Source: Mycolicibacterium neoaurum VKM Ac-1815D (GTDB taxonomy: Bacteria > Actinomycetota > Actinomycetes > Mycobacteriales > Mycobacteriaceae). From it: a DNA stretch of 64,000 nt. Both the position numbers and the translations under genes were made by a program. Each line of letters begins with the position of its first letter. Positions within the stretch are counted from its first letter, which is position 1. Below, in pieces: positions 1 to 8,452 of the stretch. Under the pieces are notes generated by a model. The model was not told the origin of the DNA. It saw nothing but the letters and a program-made list of their open reading frames with translations, and searched no databases. The stretch is taken from positions 4,464,001 through 4,528,000 of the forward strand of contig NC_023036.2 in NCBI RefSeq assembly GCF_000317305.3, in the 5' to 3' direction.

Positions 1-85
1 CGGCGGCGCTGCCGAACAGCGTCGGGGCGATGGTGGCGTCGAAGCCCACCACCGGCGGCAACAGCAGTACGGCGACGCGGTGCAT
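1..85 (-). CDS. GlxA/AraC-family transcriptional regulator, N-terminal fragment (cut by window edge)
   Basis: Only the first 28 codons are inside the window. Reading leftward from an ATG at 85-83, the protein begins MHRVAVLLLPPVVGFDAT, then IAPTLFGSAA. This resembles the opening beta-strand and helix of the DJ-1/PfpI-like domain that forms the N-terminal half of GlxA/FtrA-type AraC regulators, which carry an AraC helix-turn-helix at the C-terminus. That HTH lies outside the window, so the family call rests on the N-terminus alone. The gene is divergent from the MFS transporter at 168 with about 80 bp between them, so local control of that transporter is plausible but inferred. Confidence 0.55.
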   Translation of the reverse strand, partial: MHRVAVLLLPPVVGFDATIAPTLFGSAA

Positions 86-167
86 GCGATCCAGTTTGGC
101 ACGTTTTTGATGGGTGCTGTCATTTATGCCACTGGTGGACGGCACTGCCGTCGGAGACAGTCATGGC

Positions 168-1415
168 ATGACAGTTGTGCGTGCCCCGGGCCGGGTCCAC
201 TGGGCCTGGGTGATCGCCGGCGTCAGCTTCGTCGCGCTGCTGGGCGCCGCGGCGTTCCGGTCGGTCCCCGGGGTGTTCATGGTGCCGCTGCACGGGGAGT
301 TCGGCTGGAGCCACGGCACCATCGGGCTGGCGATGTCGGTCAACATGACGCTGTTCGGCGTCACCGCGCCGTTCGCCGCCGCGCTGATGGACCGTCTCGG
401 GGTCCGCCCGGTGCTGGCGGGCGCGCTGGCCCTGATCGCGGCCGGATCGGCGCTGAGCGTCGTGATGACCACCGGCTGGCAACTGGTGCTGCTGTGGGGC
501 GTACTGGTCGGAATCGGCACCGGCGCCATCTCCATGGGCTTCGTGGCCACCGTCGCCACCCGGTGGTTCGAGGCCCGCCGCGGTCTGGTCACCGGAGTGC
601 TGACCGCCGCGAGCGCCACCGGGCAGCTGATCTTCCTGCCGGTGGTGGCGCAGGTGACCACAACGCACGGCTGGCGCTGGGCGGCACTGATCGTCGCGGG
701 AGCGGCGTTGGCGGTGGTCCCGCTGGTGGCGGTGTTCATGCGCAACCGTCCGCAGGACGTCGGGCTGACCGCGTACGGCGCGATCTCCGACGAGCCCGCG
801 GCGGTGGCAGGCGGATCGTTCGGCGCCGCGTTCGAGGGCTTGCGCATCGGCCTGCGTTCACGGGCGTTCTGGCTGCTGGCAGGCAGCTTCGCCATCTGCG
901 GGATGACCACCAACGGGCTGATCGGCACACACTTCATCCCGGCCGCGCACGACCACGGGATGCCGACGACGCTTGCCGCGGGATTGCTGGCGACCATCGG
1001 GGTGCTCGACGTGGTCGGGACCATCTTCTCGGGGTGGCTGACCGACCGCATCGACCCGCGCATCCTGTTGTGTGTCTATTACGCGGGTCGGGGCTTGTCG
1101 CTGGTGCTGCTGCCGTCGCTGCTGTCTCCCCAGGCCGAGCCGAGCACATGGGTTTTCGTCATCTTCTACGGGCTGGACTGGGTGGCGACTGTGCCCCCGA
1201 CGATCGTGCTGTGCCGGGAGTTCTTCGGCTCCCGCGCGCCGATCGTGTTCGGCTGGGTGTTCGCCGCGCATCAGCTCGGGGCCGCCGCCGCCGCGGCCGG
1301 TGCCGGCTGGATCCGTGATCTCCAGGGCCAGTATGACCTGGCGTTTTACCTGGCCGCCGGGCTGTGTCTGATCGCGGCACTGCTGTGCGCGGCAGTGCGC
1401 CGCCCGGCACGTTGA
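168..1415 (+). CDS. MFS transporter, oxalate/formate or monocarboxylate antiporter-like
   Basis: The 415-residue product is almost entirely hydrophobic and shows the twelve-helix major facilitator pattern in two six-helix halves with a charged central loop around residues 195-215. A GLVTGVLTAASATGQ stretch in helix 5 and a FSGWLTDRIDPR loop between helices 8 and 9 are typical of the OFA/monocarboxylate branch. The ATG at 168 is preferred because GGAG lies at 153-156; an in-frame ATG at 114 would add 18 residues not expected of the family. It sits in the inner membrane and probably takes up or exchanges a small organic acid; the substrate cannot be read from the sequence. The divergent regulator fragment at the left edge may control it. 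Confidence 0.8.
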   Translation: MTVVRAPGRVHWAWVIAGVSFVALLGAAAFRSVPGVFMVPLHGEFGWSHGTIGLAMSVNMTLFGVTAPFAAALMDRLGVRPVLAGALALIAAGSALSVVMTTGWQLVLLWGVLVGIGTGAISMGFVATVATRWFEARRGLVTGVLTAASATGQLIFLPVVAQVTTTHGWRWAALIVAGAALAVVPLVAVFMRNRPQDVGLTAYGAISDEPAAVAGGSFGAAFEGLRIGLRSRAFWLLAGSFAICGMTTNGLIGTHFIPAAHDHGMPTTLAAGLLATIGVLDVVGTIFSGWLTDRIDPRILLCVYYAGRGLSLVLLPSLLSPQAEPSTWVFVIFYGLDWVATVPPTIVLCREFFGSRAPIVFGWVFAAHQLGAAAAAAGAGWIRDLQGQYDLAFYLAAGLCLIAALLCAAVRRPAR

Positions 1416-1596
1416 CGGCTCTGCATTTGGCCTCACCGGGGCCGCCGCATACGATTCAACCGGCGCTGCGGGGACGCCATGGCTCGTCAACATCAGTTAG
1501 CTGACGGTGGGCAACGCTGGAGATCTCAGAGTTTCCGCTGCTGCGCGCCGACCAACCCAGGGACACAGACACCCTGTCTTGAGCGGAGGAAAATAC

Positions 1597-2355
1597 GTGC
1601 ACGCTCGCACCGGAAAGCTCTTCGGCGTCGCCGTCGCATCGGCGGCCATCGTCTTCGCGGGAACCGCGGTCACGGCGCAGGCCGAAGAACCCACGACCCC
1701 GAACATGGTGATCCCGGAGCCCAAGGGACCGGGCTGCGAGGCCATCAAGTCCGTGGCATCCGGCCCCGGATCGCTGGCCGTGTTGTCCAAGGCGCAGTCC
1801 TCGGCCGCGCTGGCCAGCATCCCGGAGATCTCGACCTTCAGCGAGCTGGTGTCCGGGCAGTTGAACCCGGCCGTGAACGTGGCCGCCGTGCTCGACAACG
1901 GCCCCTACATCGTGTTCGCGCCCAGCAATGAGGCCTTCGCCAAGCTCACGCCCGAGCAGCTCGAGACGCTCAAGACCGACCCGGTCGCCGCGACCGCCAC
2001 CGTCTACTACCACATGGCGCTGGGCATCCTGACCCCCAACGACATCGAGGGCATCATCTACACCCAGCAGGGCAAGCCGGTGACCGTCAAGGGCGACGAG
2101 AACAACCTGACCGTCAACGAGCAGGCGAAGGTCACCTGCGGCGGGATCGGCGCCGACCACATGCGGGTCTACATCATCGACACCGTGCTGGATCCGAACA
2201 CCGCACCCGCGAGCGTCACGCCCACCACCACCTCGAGCAGCACGTCCGCCACGACGAGCACCTCGGCAGACGAGACCACCACGTCGGCGACGCCGACCTC
2301 CGGTGCCGCCGAGACCCCGGCGACCGTCACCGTCACCGAAACCGCAGCCGGATAG
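1597..2355 (+). CDS. secreted fasciclin (FAS1) domain protein, MPT70-like
   Basis: The GTG at 1597 follows a strong GCGGAGGA ribosome site at 1582-1589. The 252-residue product starts with a signal peptide (HARTGKLFGV, then a hydrophobic run ending AVTAQAEE). Residues about 40-200 form a single FAS1 domain: the motif FAPSNEAFAKL is FAS1 motif 1, and DHMRVYIIDTVLDP is the closing YVIDxVLxP motif. After the domain comes a Ser/Thr/Pro-rich tail of about 50 residues, likely a flexible or glycosylated segment. Mycobacterial relatives (MPT70/MPT83) are secreted or surface proteins. The tail is unusual compared with MPT70, which ends soon after the FAS1 fold. A hairpin terminator follows immediately. 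Confidence 0.88.
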   Translation: MHARTGKLFGVAVASAAIVFAGTAVTAQAEEPTTPNMVIPEPKGPGCEAIKSVASGPGSLAVLSKAQSSAALASIPEISTFSELVSGQLNPAVNVAAVLDNGPYIVFAPSNEAFAKLTPEQLETLKTDPVAATATVYYHMALGILTPNDIEGIIYTQQGKPVTVKGDENNLTVNEQAKVTCGGIGADHMRVYIIDTVLDPNTAPASVTPTTTSSSTSATTSTSADETTTSATPTSGAAETPATVTVTETAAG

Positions 2356-2373
2356 GTCTTCCACTTTCCGTCG

Positions 2374-2408
2374 AAACGGCGCCCACTCCCACGAGTCGGG
2401 CGCCGTTT
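2374..2408 (+). terminator. rho-independent-like terminator after the FAS1 gene
   Basis: A perfect 11-bp stem, AAACGGCGCCC (2374-2384) with GGGCGCCGTTT (2398-2408), has a 13-nt loop and a T-run, 19 bp after the FAS1 stop. It lies between convergent genes and may act in both directions. Confidence 0.75.
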
Positions 2409-2471
2409 CTGCGTGCGCTCGGTCTCACGGGCTCGGACGGTCCGCCGGCTGAAACCAGGTGGTCGTAGACA

Positions 2472-2514
2472 CGAAAACGGCGCCCGCTCCCCCAGGGAGT
2501 CGGGCGCCGCTCTC
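2472..2514 (-). terminator. terminator of the acyl-CoA dehydrogenase operon
   Basis: The inverted repeat CGGCGCCCG (2478-2486) with CGGGCGCCG (2501-2509) has a further inner stem CTCCC/GGGAG. It sits just downstream of the minus-strand operon that ends at 2527. Its core is nearly the same GGCGCCC palindrome as the preceding terminator, so the convergent gap holds twin hairpins. Confidence 0.65.
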
Positions 2515-2526
2515 GTTGTCGGATCT

Positions 2527-3669
2527 TTACAGACCCAGGTCGCGGCCGATGATCTCCTTCATGATCTCGGTGGTGCCACCGTAGATCGTCTGGATCCGCA
2601 CATCGACGTAATCCTTGGCCACCCGGTACTCGTTCATGTAACCGTAGCCACCGTGCAGCTGCAGGCACTGGTCGACGACCTTCTTGCCCAGCTCGGTGCA
2701 CCACCACTTGGCCTTGGCGGCCTCGACCGCGGTCAGCTCACCGTCGACGACGGCCTGCAAGCAACGATCCACATATTGCTCGGCGATGTCGAGTTCGGTC
2801 TCCAGCTCGGCCATCACGAAGCGGCTGTTCTGGAAGCTGCCGATCGGCTGCCCGAAGGCCTTGCGGTCCTTGACGTACTGCAGGGTCTCGTCGAAGGTGG
2901 CGCGCGCTCCGGCGACACCGGCGATGGCGATCGACAGCCGCTCGGACGGCAGGTTCTCCATCAGGTGGTAGAAGCCCCTGCCCTCCTTGCCGAGCAGGTT
3001 CGCCGCGGGGACGCGGACGTCCTCGAAGTTCAGCTCGGAGGTGTCGGCGGCATGCTGGCCCATCTTGTCCAGCTTGCGACCGCGGGTGAAGCCCTCCATG
3101 TCACGCTCGACGACCAGCAGCGAGAAGCCCTTGTGGCCGGCTTCGGGATCGGTGCGGGCCACCACGACCACCAGGTCGGAGTTGATACCCGCGGAGATGA
3201 AGGTCTTGGAGCCGTTGACGATCCAGTCGTCACCGTCGCGCACCGCGGTGGTGCGGATACCGGCGAGATCGCTTCCGGCGCCGGGCTCGCTCATGGCGAT
3301 GGCGCCGATCAGCTCACCGCTGGCGAAGCCGGGCATCCAGCGGTCCAGCTGTTCCTTGGTGGCCAGGTTCTTGAAGTACGGGCCGACGATGTCGTTCTGC
3401 AGGCTGATGCCCGGGCATGCCAGTCCGAACTTGGCGAATTCCTCGACGATCACCGCGTTGAAGCGGAAATCGTCGACACCCCCGCCGCCGTACTCCTCGG
3501 GCATGTTGAACCCGATGAGGCCGTAATTGCCTGCCGCCACATAGGCTTCGCGGTCGACCAGACGATTGGCCTCCCACTTCTCCACGTTGGGCAGACACTC
3601 CTTCTCCAGGAACTGCTTTGCGGTCTCCCGGAGCTGCTCGTGTTCGGTTTCGAAAACCAGTCTCTTCAC
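2527..3669 (-). CDS. acyl-CoA dehydrogenase (FadE family)
   Basis: The 380-residue length and sequence match the acyl-CoA dehydrogenase fold. There is an N-terminal helical domain, the FAD/substrate signature AMSEPGAGSDLAGI around residues 125-138, and WIVNGSKTFISAG in the beta domain. The C-terminal helical domain carries LHGGYGYMNEYRVAKDY and QTIYGGTTEIMKEIIGRDL. It oxidises an acyl-CoA to a 2-enoyl-CoA in the cytoplasm, passing electrons to ETF. Translation starts at GTG (3669), 3 bp after the stop of the upstream enoyl-CoA hydratase, so it is the last gene of a thiolase-hydratase-dehydrogenase operon. Chain-length specificity cannot be assigned. Confidence 0.92.
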   Translation of the reverse strand: MKRLVFETEHEQLRETAKQFLEKECLPNVEKWEANRLVDREAYVAAGNYGLIGFNMPEEYGGGGVDDFRFNAVIVEEFAKFGLACPGISLQNDIVGPYFKNLATKEQLDRWMPGFASGELIGAIAMSEPGAGSDLAGIRTTAVRDGDDWIVNGSKTFISAGINSDLVVVVARTDPEAGHKGFSLLVVERDMEGFTRGRKLDKMGQHAADTSELNFEDVRVPAANLLGKEGRGFYHLMENLPSERLSIAIAGVAGARATFDETLQYVKDRKAFGQPIGSFQNSRFVMAELETELDIAEQYVDRCLQAVVDGELTAVEAAKAKWWCTELGKKVVDQCLQLHGGYGYMNEYRVAKDYVDVRIQTIYGGTTEIMKEIIGRDLGL

Positions 3670-3672
3670 TGC

Positions 3673-4479
3673 TTACTTCGCCTTCCAGACGGGCTCGCGC
3701 TTCTGCGCGAATGCCAACGGTCCCTCCATGGCGTCCTCGGTCTTGAGCAGCGTCGCGAACTCGCCGAACGTCTGCTTCCAGAACGGCTCGTCGGCGGCGA
3801 CGACGCCGTCGATGGCTCCGTAGGACACCCGCTTGCTGGCCCGAACCGCCAACGGCGCGTTGACCGCGATGCGTTCGGCAAGTTCCAGTGCCGCGTCGAC
3901 GACGGTGCCGTCGGGGACGACCTTGTTGATCAGACCCCATTTGAGCGCGTCGGCCGACGACAGCGGCTCACCGGTGAACACAAGCTCAAGTGCCAGCTTC
4001 TGCGGTAGTTGCGCCACGATGCGGAACACCCCGCCCGCCCCGGCGATCAGACCGCGCTTCACTTCGGGCAGACCGAATTTCGCGCGCTCCTCGGCAACCA
4101 CCAAATCACTGGCCAAGGCCAGCTCGGTGCCGCCACCGAGGGCGGTGCCGTTGACCGCGGCGATCGTCGGCTTGTCGACGAAGTGCCGCACGTAGCCGGC
4201 GAAGCCCCACTCCGGATGCTCCGGGTGGAACAGGTTCTCCCCGCGCGAGATCGCCTTGAGATCAGCTCCGGCACAGAAGGACTTGTCCCCCGAGCCGGTC
4301 AGCACGATGACCCGTACGTCCGGGTCGTCCTGGGCTGCCTGCAGGGCATCGCCGACGGCGGTCGACACCGACGCGTTGACCGCATTGCGGGCGTCGGGCC
4401 GGTTGATCGTGATGATCAGGACATTGCCCCGACGTTCTGTAAGCGCCCCGGGGGCACTGCCCGGCTGCTCGTCGCTCAC
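3673..4479 (-). CDS. enoyl-CoA hydratase/isomerase (crotonase family)
   Basis: A 268-residue crotonase-fold protein. NRPDARNAVN opens the core, FCAGADLKAI and NGTALGGGTELALASD form the oxyanion hole, and GLPEVKRGLIAGAGG carries the second glutamate. Both glutamates expected of an active hydratase (in GGTEL and LPEV) are present. It would hydrate the enoyl-CoA made by the neighbouring dehydrogenase. The GTG start at 4479-4477 overlaps the thiolase TGA in a GTGA arrangement, indicating translational coupling. The N-terminal dozen residues are low-complexity and precede the fold. Confidence 0.9.
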   Translation of the reverse strand: MSDEQPGSAPGALTERRGNVLIITINRPDARNAVNASVSTAVGDALQAAQDDPDVRVIVLTGSGDKSFCAGADLKAISRGENLFHPEHPEWGFAGYVRHFVDKPTIAAVNGTALGGGTELALASDLVVAEERAKFGLPEVKRGLIAGAGGVFRIVAQLPQKLALELVFTGEPLSSADALKWGLINKVVPDGTVVDAALELAERIAVNAPLAVRASKRVSYGAIDGVVAADEPFWKQTFGEFATLLKTEDAMEGPLAFAQKREPVWKAK

Positions 4480-5633
4480 AACAGCTCCAGGATGGTCGCG
4501 TTGGCCTGGCCGCCACCCTCACACATGGTCTGCAGGCCGTACTGAATGTTGTTGTCCCGCATGTGATAGAGCAGGGTGGTCAGGATGCGGGCGCCGGAAC
4601 CGCCGAGCGGGTGGCCCAGCGCGATGGCGCCGCCATTGGGGTTGAGTTTGTTCTCGTCGGCGCCGATATCCTTCAGCCACGCCATGGGAACCGGAGCGAA
4701 CGCCTCGTTGACCTCGAACGCACCGATCTGATCGACACTCAGACCCGACTTGGCCAGCGCCTTCTGGGTGGCCGGGATGGGCGCGGTCAGCATGATGACC
4801 GGGTCCGCGCCGGCCAGCACCGCGGTGTGCACCTTGGCCAGCGGCTTGAGACCGAGATCCTTGGCCTTCTCTGCCGACATCACCAGCAGTGCGGCCGAGC
4901 CGTCGGAGATCTGGCTGGAGTTACCGGCGTGGATCACGCCGTCCTCGCGGAAGGCCGGCTTGATCTTGGCCATCGACTCGACGGTGCCGCCGCGGCGGAT
5001 GCCGCCGTCTTCGAGCACGACGGTGTCGTTACCGTCGGCGTCCTTGGTCTTGATGCCGACGATCTGGTCCTTGAATGCACCGGAATCCTGTGCGGCAGCA
5101 GCCTTTTCATGCGAGCGCAGCGAGAACTCGTCGAGCTGGGTGCGCGAGAAGCCCCACTGGTCGGCGATCATCTCGGCGCCGACACCCTGGTTGGGGGTCT
5201 GCTCGTAGCGCGCCCGGAACGCATCGGGGTAGGGGTGCCCGCCGTTGGCCAGCGAGGAACCCATCGGCGTGCGCGACATCGACTCGACGCCACCGGCGAC
5301 CACGACGTCGTAATGTCCGGCGATCACACCGGCGACGGCGAAGTGCAGCGACTGCTGGCTGGAACCGCACTGGCGGTCCACGGTCACCCCGGGAACGGTC
5401 TCGGGCCAGCCTGCGGAAAGCACCGCGGTGCGCGCGATGTCGAGGGCCTGCTCGCCGGCCTGCATGACGCAGCCCCAGATGACATCGTCGACCAGGGCAG
5501 GGTCGACACCGGCGCGCTCGACCAGGCCGTTGAGCACCTGTGCCGACAGATCGGCGGCGTGCACACCGGACAGGGCGCCGTTGCGCTTCCCGACTGGTGA
5601 CCGCACCGCTTCGACAATGACCGCTTCAGCCAT
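4476..5633 (-). CDS. acetyl-CoA C-acetyltransferase / thiolase (FadA family)
   Basis: The 385-residue thiolase has all catalytic elements: nucleophilic Cys89 in TVDRQCGSSQQ, NEAFAPVPMAW, the histidine in GGAIALGHPLGGSGAR, and the second cysteine in TMCEGGGQAN near the C-terminus. It cleaves a 3-ketoacyl-CoA with CoA. It resembles the FadA6-like thiolases of mycobacteria, but substrate range cannot be inferred. It is the first gene of the three-gene operon; an AAGGAGAAG ribosome site precedes the ATG at 5633. The 176-bp region upstream separates it from a divergent GntR-type regulator. Confidence 0.92.
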   Translation of the reverse strand: MAEAVIVEAVRSPVGKRNGALSGVHAADLSAQVLNGLVERAGVDPALVDDVIWGCVMQAGEQALDIARTAVLSAGWPETVPGVTVDRQCGSSQQSLHFAVAGVIAGHYDVVVAGGVESMSRTPMGSSLANGGHPYPDAFRARYEQTPNQGVGAEMIADQWGFSRTQLDEFSLRSHEKAAAAQDSGAFKDQIVGIKTKDADGNDTVVLEDGGIRRGGTVESMAKIKPAFREDGVIHAGNSSQISDGSAALLVMSAEKAKDLGLKPLAKVHTAVLAGADPVIMLTAPIPATQKALAKSGLSVDQIGAFEVNEAFAPVPMAWLKDIGADENKLNPNGGAIALGHPLGGSGARILTTLLYHMRDNNIQYGLQTMCEGGGQANATILELL

Positions 5634-5809
5634 GAACTTCTCCTTCGAAGGTTGTAGGCGCTATATATAGGTGAAGGTAGAGCAGAAGGTTTACTAGGTC
5701 AACCTACTGGTTGGTAGACGACCGGTGAACTCGGATACCGTCCGCGCGTGCCCCGACATGGTTTACTGAGTTGAACACCTAGACGCACGTTAGCCCAGAG
5801 GAGCCCACC
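5634..5809. promoter_or_regulatory. divergent promoter region with candidate FadR-type operator
   Basis: This interval separates the beta-oxidation operon from the GntR regulator. It contains the inverted repeat TAGGT-CA-ACCTA at 5695-5706. An octamer GGTTTACT occurs twice, at 5688-5695 and 5760-5767, in direct orientation 72 bp apart. A TATATATAG stretch near 5662-5670 could be a -10 region for the minus strand. The octamer pair and palindrome are seen; their role as regulator sites is inferred from position. Confidence 0.45.
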
Positions 5810-6607
5810 GTGGCAGGCAGCACCCCGCTTTCACCGATGATCGGCCGCGATGCCGTCCCCTCGGTAGCCGGTGCGCCCATCCGGAGCCCGAAGACCGCCG
5901 AGCTGGTCGCGGGCACCCTGCGGCGCATGGTGGTCGACGGCCAGCTCAAGGAGGGCGACTTCCTGCCCAACGAGGCCGAACTGATGGCGCATTTCGGGGT
6001 CAGCCGCCCCACGTTGCGCGAGGCGGTGCGGGTGCTGGAGTCCGAGCGGCTCGTCGAGGTGCGCCGCGGTTCACGCACCGGCGCCCGGGTCCGCGTGCCC
6101 GGCCCCGAGATCGTCGCCCGCCCGGTGGGTCTTCTCCTGGAGCTGTCCGGGGCCACCATCGCCGATGTGATGACCGCTCGCGCCGGTATCGAGCCGATGG
6201 CGGTGCGCCTGCTCACTGAGTCGGGGAACACGGCGGCCTTCGACGAACTCGACACGATGATCACCGAGTATGTCCCGTCCGGGCGCGAGACGGGCCGCAT
6301 GGCGGAGACGACGGGCGACTTCCACCAGCGCATGGTGGAGTTGTCGGGCAACGCGACGCTGACGATCATGGCCGGGATGCTGCACGAGATCACGGTGCGG
6401 CACACCGCCTTCGCCATGAAGGAGAACCGACCGCTTTCCAAGTCGGACTTCGAGATCCTGATGCGGTCCTACAAGCGGTTGATGACGTTGATGCGCTCGG
6501 GTGACGGCGGGGCCGCCGAGGCGCACTGGCGCAAACATCTCGACACCGCCCGCGAACTACTGCTGAAGGGCATGGAGACCGTCAAGGTCCGCGATGTCAT
6601 GGGTTGA
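5810..6607 (+). CDS. GntR-family transcriptional regulator, FadR/FCD subfamily
   Basis: A 265-residue protein with an N-terminal winged helix-turn-helix at about residues 25-95 (DFLPNEAELMAHFGVSRPTL, then REAVRVLESE) and a helical FCD-type ligand domain. The ligand domain contains DFHQRMVELSGN, whose histidine is typical of the metal/ligand pocket. Translation starts at GTG 5810 behind AGAGGAG (5797-5803). It is divergent from the thiolase-hydratase-dehydrogenase operon, so it probably represses that operon in response to an acyl-CoA or carboxylic acid. The ligand is unknown. Confidence 0.87.
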   Translation: MAGSTPLSPMIGRDAVPSVAGAPIRSPKTAELVAGTLRRMVVDGQLKEGDFLPNEAELMAHFGVSRPTLREAVRVLESERLVEVRRGSRTGARVRVPGPEIVARPVGLLLELSGATIADVMTARAGIEPMAVRLLTESGNTAAFDELDTMITEYVPSGRETGRMAETTGDFHQRMVELSGNATLTIMAGMLHEITVRHTAFAMKENRPLSKSDFEILMRSYKRLMTLMRSGDGGAAEAHWRKHLDTARELLLKGMETVKVRDVMG

Positions 6608-6637
6608 GTTCTTCCCGTTGTCTCTGCGGTCAGGGCC

Positions 6638-8401
6638 TCAGCCATCCGCACTTTCCCGCCCCTGACGCAGGGTCGATGAGCTGACCACGTCGTGCACCGG
6701 CACCGTGTCGTCCCACGGCTGGCGGGTCACCATGTCGGCGACCTTGACGTGGCCGCGCTCGAACTCTCCGGTCGCGGCGTCGACCAGCCGGTACTGCTGG
6801 GTTTGGCGGTGGATGGGTTGCGCGTCGAGCATCACGATCCGCACCTCGCCGGGCTCGAAGTGGCAGCGCGACTGCAGGGCCGCCACCAACTGTTCGTTGC
6901 TCATGTGGCCGTCACCGAAGTTCCAACCGATGGCGGTGGACACGATCCGCTCGCCGTCGGTCAGCGTGTAGTCGTCCTCGTTGTGCCCGGCCATCGCCCG
7001 GTGGGCCAGGGTGAACAGGGCGCGACCATGGGTGTTGAACGAGCGGAACGCATACCCCATGTACATCGGGATCTGCGCGGCCTCCTTGCTGCCGTAGAAC
7101 TTCTCCAGCTGGGCGGCAGGCATGCTGGCGATCGCGACGATGCCCGCTGCGATCTTCGCGTCGGCCGAGGGTTTGATGCACCACAGCGAGGTGTCCCAGT
7201 TCCCGGCGTAGTACCGCATGCCGGGCAGGAAGGACACCTTGCGCGGGAACAGATTTCCCAGCACGACGGTGCCGGCGACGACCGCGAACAGCACCAGCGG
7301 CCACGGGCCGTTAAGGTCGCCGAGCCCGATCGGCGCCTGGCCGACGAACAGCGTCAGCACGCTGAACATCATGAAGACGTTCCACTCCAGCGGCACACCC
7401 ATCGGGATGGAGCTCAGGATGCCGAAATGGAAGATGAGCATGACCGCCGCGGCAACCGCGCCGGCCACACCCCCGTGGCTGAAGAACAGCACCAACGGCA
7501 CCAGCCCCTCGACGGCGGTCGAGAAGTGTCCGATGAATCGGGATCGCCAGCCGGGCCGCAGGTCGTCGGGGAAGTGCTCGAAGAACTTTCGTTTGATCGC
7601 CGGCGACCGGAAGATCGGGTTGTTGCTCATCATGGTGGAGATGACAAACGGGAAGTGTTTGTTGAGCTTCGATGTGGCCGCGCCCAACCAGATGACCAGG
7701 CACACCAGCTTCGCGGCGATGATGATGTCGGCGCCGCTGAACAGGAAGCAGAACGCCAGCGATCCGTACACCTCACCGCGGGCGGCCAGGAAGATCACCT
7801 TGTCGCGCAGCCCGGCCAGCGCCAGCAGGCCGAGGATCGTCGCGGTCTGCCAGACCGGCAGCACCCCGACGTCGGTGCCCAGTTCCGGGATGGGTCCGGT
7901 CCCTTGTGAGAAGAGGGCGACGACGAGCATCACCAGCAGCGCCGCGTAGAGCACCACGTCCAGCACGGTGCGGCCGTCCCCTCGGGTCAGCGGGATCCGG
8001 TTGGGCCACGGTGGCAGGCGAATGGTGCCGGGTCGCAACCAGTACAGGATCGATCCCATCGGCGGGAAGAATCGGTTGTTCAGCGGCCCGAATCCGCAGC
8101 CGAGGCCGATGACCTCGAAGAGCATCGTGTAGAAGACGACCTTCTGGTACAGGATCGGCTCGGCGTACCAGGCCGTGACGTCGGTGAACCCGCCGAGGCC
8201 ATCGGTGGTGGACAACACCAGCACCCAGGCCACCAGGATGTAGGCGAGGATCTTCACGACGTAGAAGAGATGCAGGGCCACCGGCGTGCCGAAGCCGACC
8301 TCGGCCCAGTGCCGCGCCATCGGGACGATCCGTTCGGCGCGGGTGCCCTTGCTCCACTCCTCGAAGTCGATCACCGGAGTGTTCTGCTTCAGGAATCCCA
8401 T
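6638..8401 (-). CDS. DUF3556-like multi-pass membrane protein
   Basis: A 587-residue membrane protein with about ten hydrophobic segments. The first begins near residue 40 (FYVVKILAYILVAWVLVL) and the last ends near residue 390, followed by a roughly 190-residue soluble C-terminal domain. It resembles the actinobacterial DUF3556 family of unknown function. The loop GWRSRFIGHFSTAVEGLVPL and the charged N-terminus (DFEEWSKGTRAERI) are notable. A KstR-type box lies 12 bp upstream of the ATG, which suggests a role in sterol or related lipid metabolism. The gene converges with the GntR regulator across 30 bp. Family assignment is by overall pattern and memory rather than a diagnostic motif. Confidence 0.65.
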   Translation of the reverse strand: MGFLKQNTPVIDFEEWSKGTRAERIVPMARHWAEVGFGTPVALHLFYVVKILAYILVAWVLVLSTTDGLGGFTDVTAWYAEPILYQKVVFYTMLFEVIGLGCGFGPLNNRFFPPMGSILYWLRPGTIRLPPWPNRIPLTRGDGRTVLDVVLYAALLVMLVVALFSQGTGPIPELGTDVGVLPVWQTATILGLLALAGLRDKVIFLAARGEVYGSLAFCFLFSGADIIIAAKLVCLVIWLGAATSKLNKHFPFVISTMMSNNPIFRSPAIKRKFFEHFPDDLRPGWRSRFIGHFSTAVEGLVPLVLFFSHGGVAGAVAAAVMLIFHFGILSSIPMGVPLEWNVFMMFSVLTLFVGQAPIGLGDLNGPWPLVLFAVVAGTVVLGNLFPRKVSFLPGMRYYAGNWDTSLWCIKPSADAKIAAGIVAIASMPAAQLEKFYGSKEAAQIPMYMGYAFRSFNTHGRALFTLAHRAMAGHNEDDYTLTDGERIVSTAIGWNFGDGHMSNEQLVAALQSRCHFEPGEVRIVMLDAQPIHRQTQQYRLVDAATGEFERGHVKVADMVTRQPWDDTVPVHDVVSSSTLRQGRESADG

Positions 8402-8412
8402 GCCGGTCAGAT

Positions 8413-8426
8413 TAGAACGTGTTCTA
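8413..8426. promoter_or_regulatory. KstR-type operator upstream of the DUF3556-like gene
   Basis: The 14-mer TAGAACGTGTTCTA matches the established KstR consensus TnnAACnnGTTnnA at every fixed position and has perfect TAGAAC/GTTCTA arms. It lies 12 bp upstream of the minus-strand start at 8401, where a repressor would block transcription or initiation. Confidence 0.8.
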
Positions 8427-8452
8427 GTGCGACCGCCAGCACTTCCGCGATC

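Noticed and set aside
2413..4008. 531-codon plus-strand frame over the fadE/hydratase operon
   Set aside because: It is antisense to clear acyl-CoA dehydrogenase and hydratase genes; the translation lacks any domain and reflects high GC.
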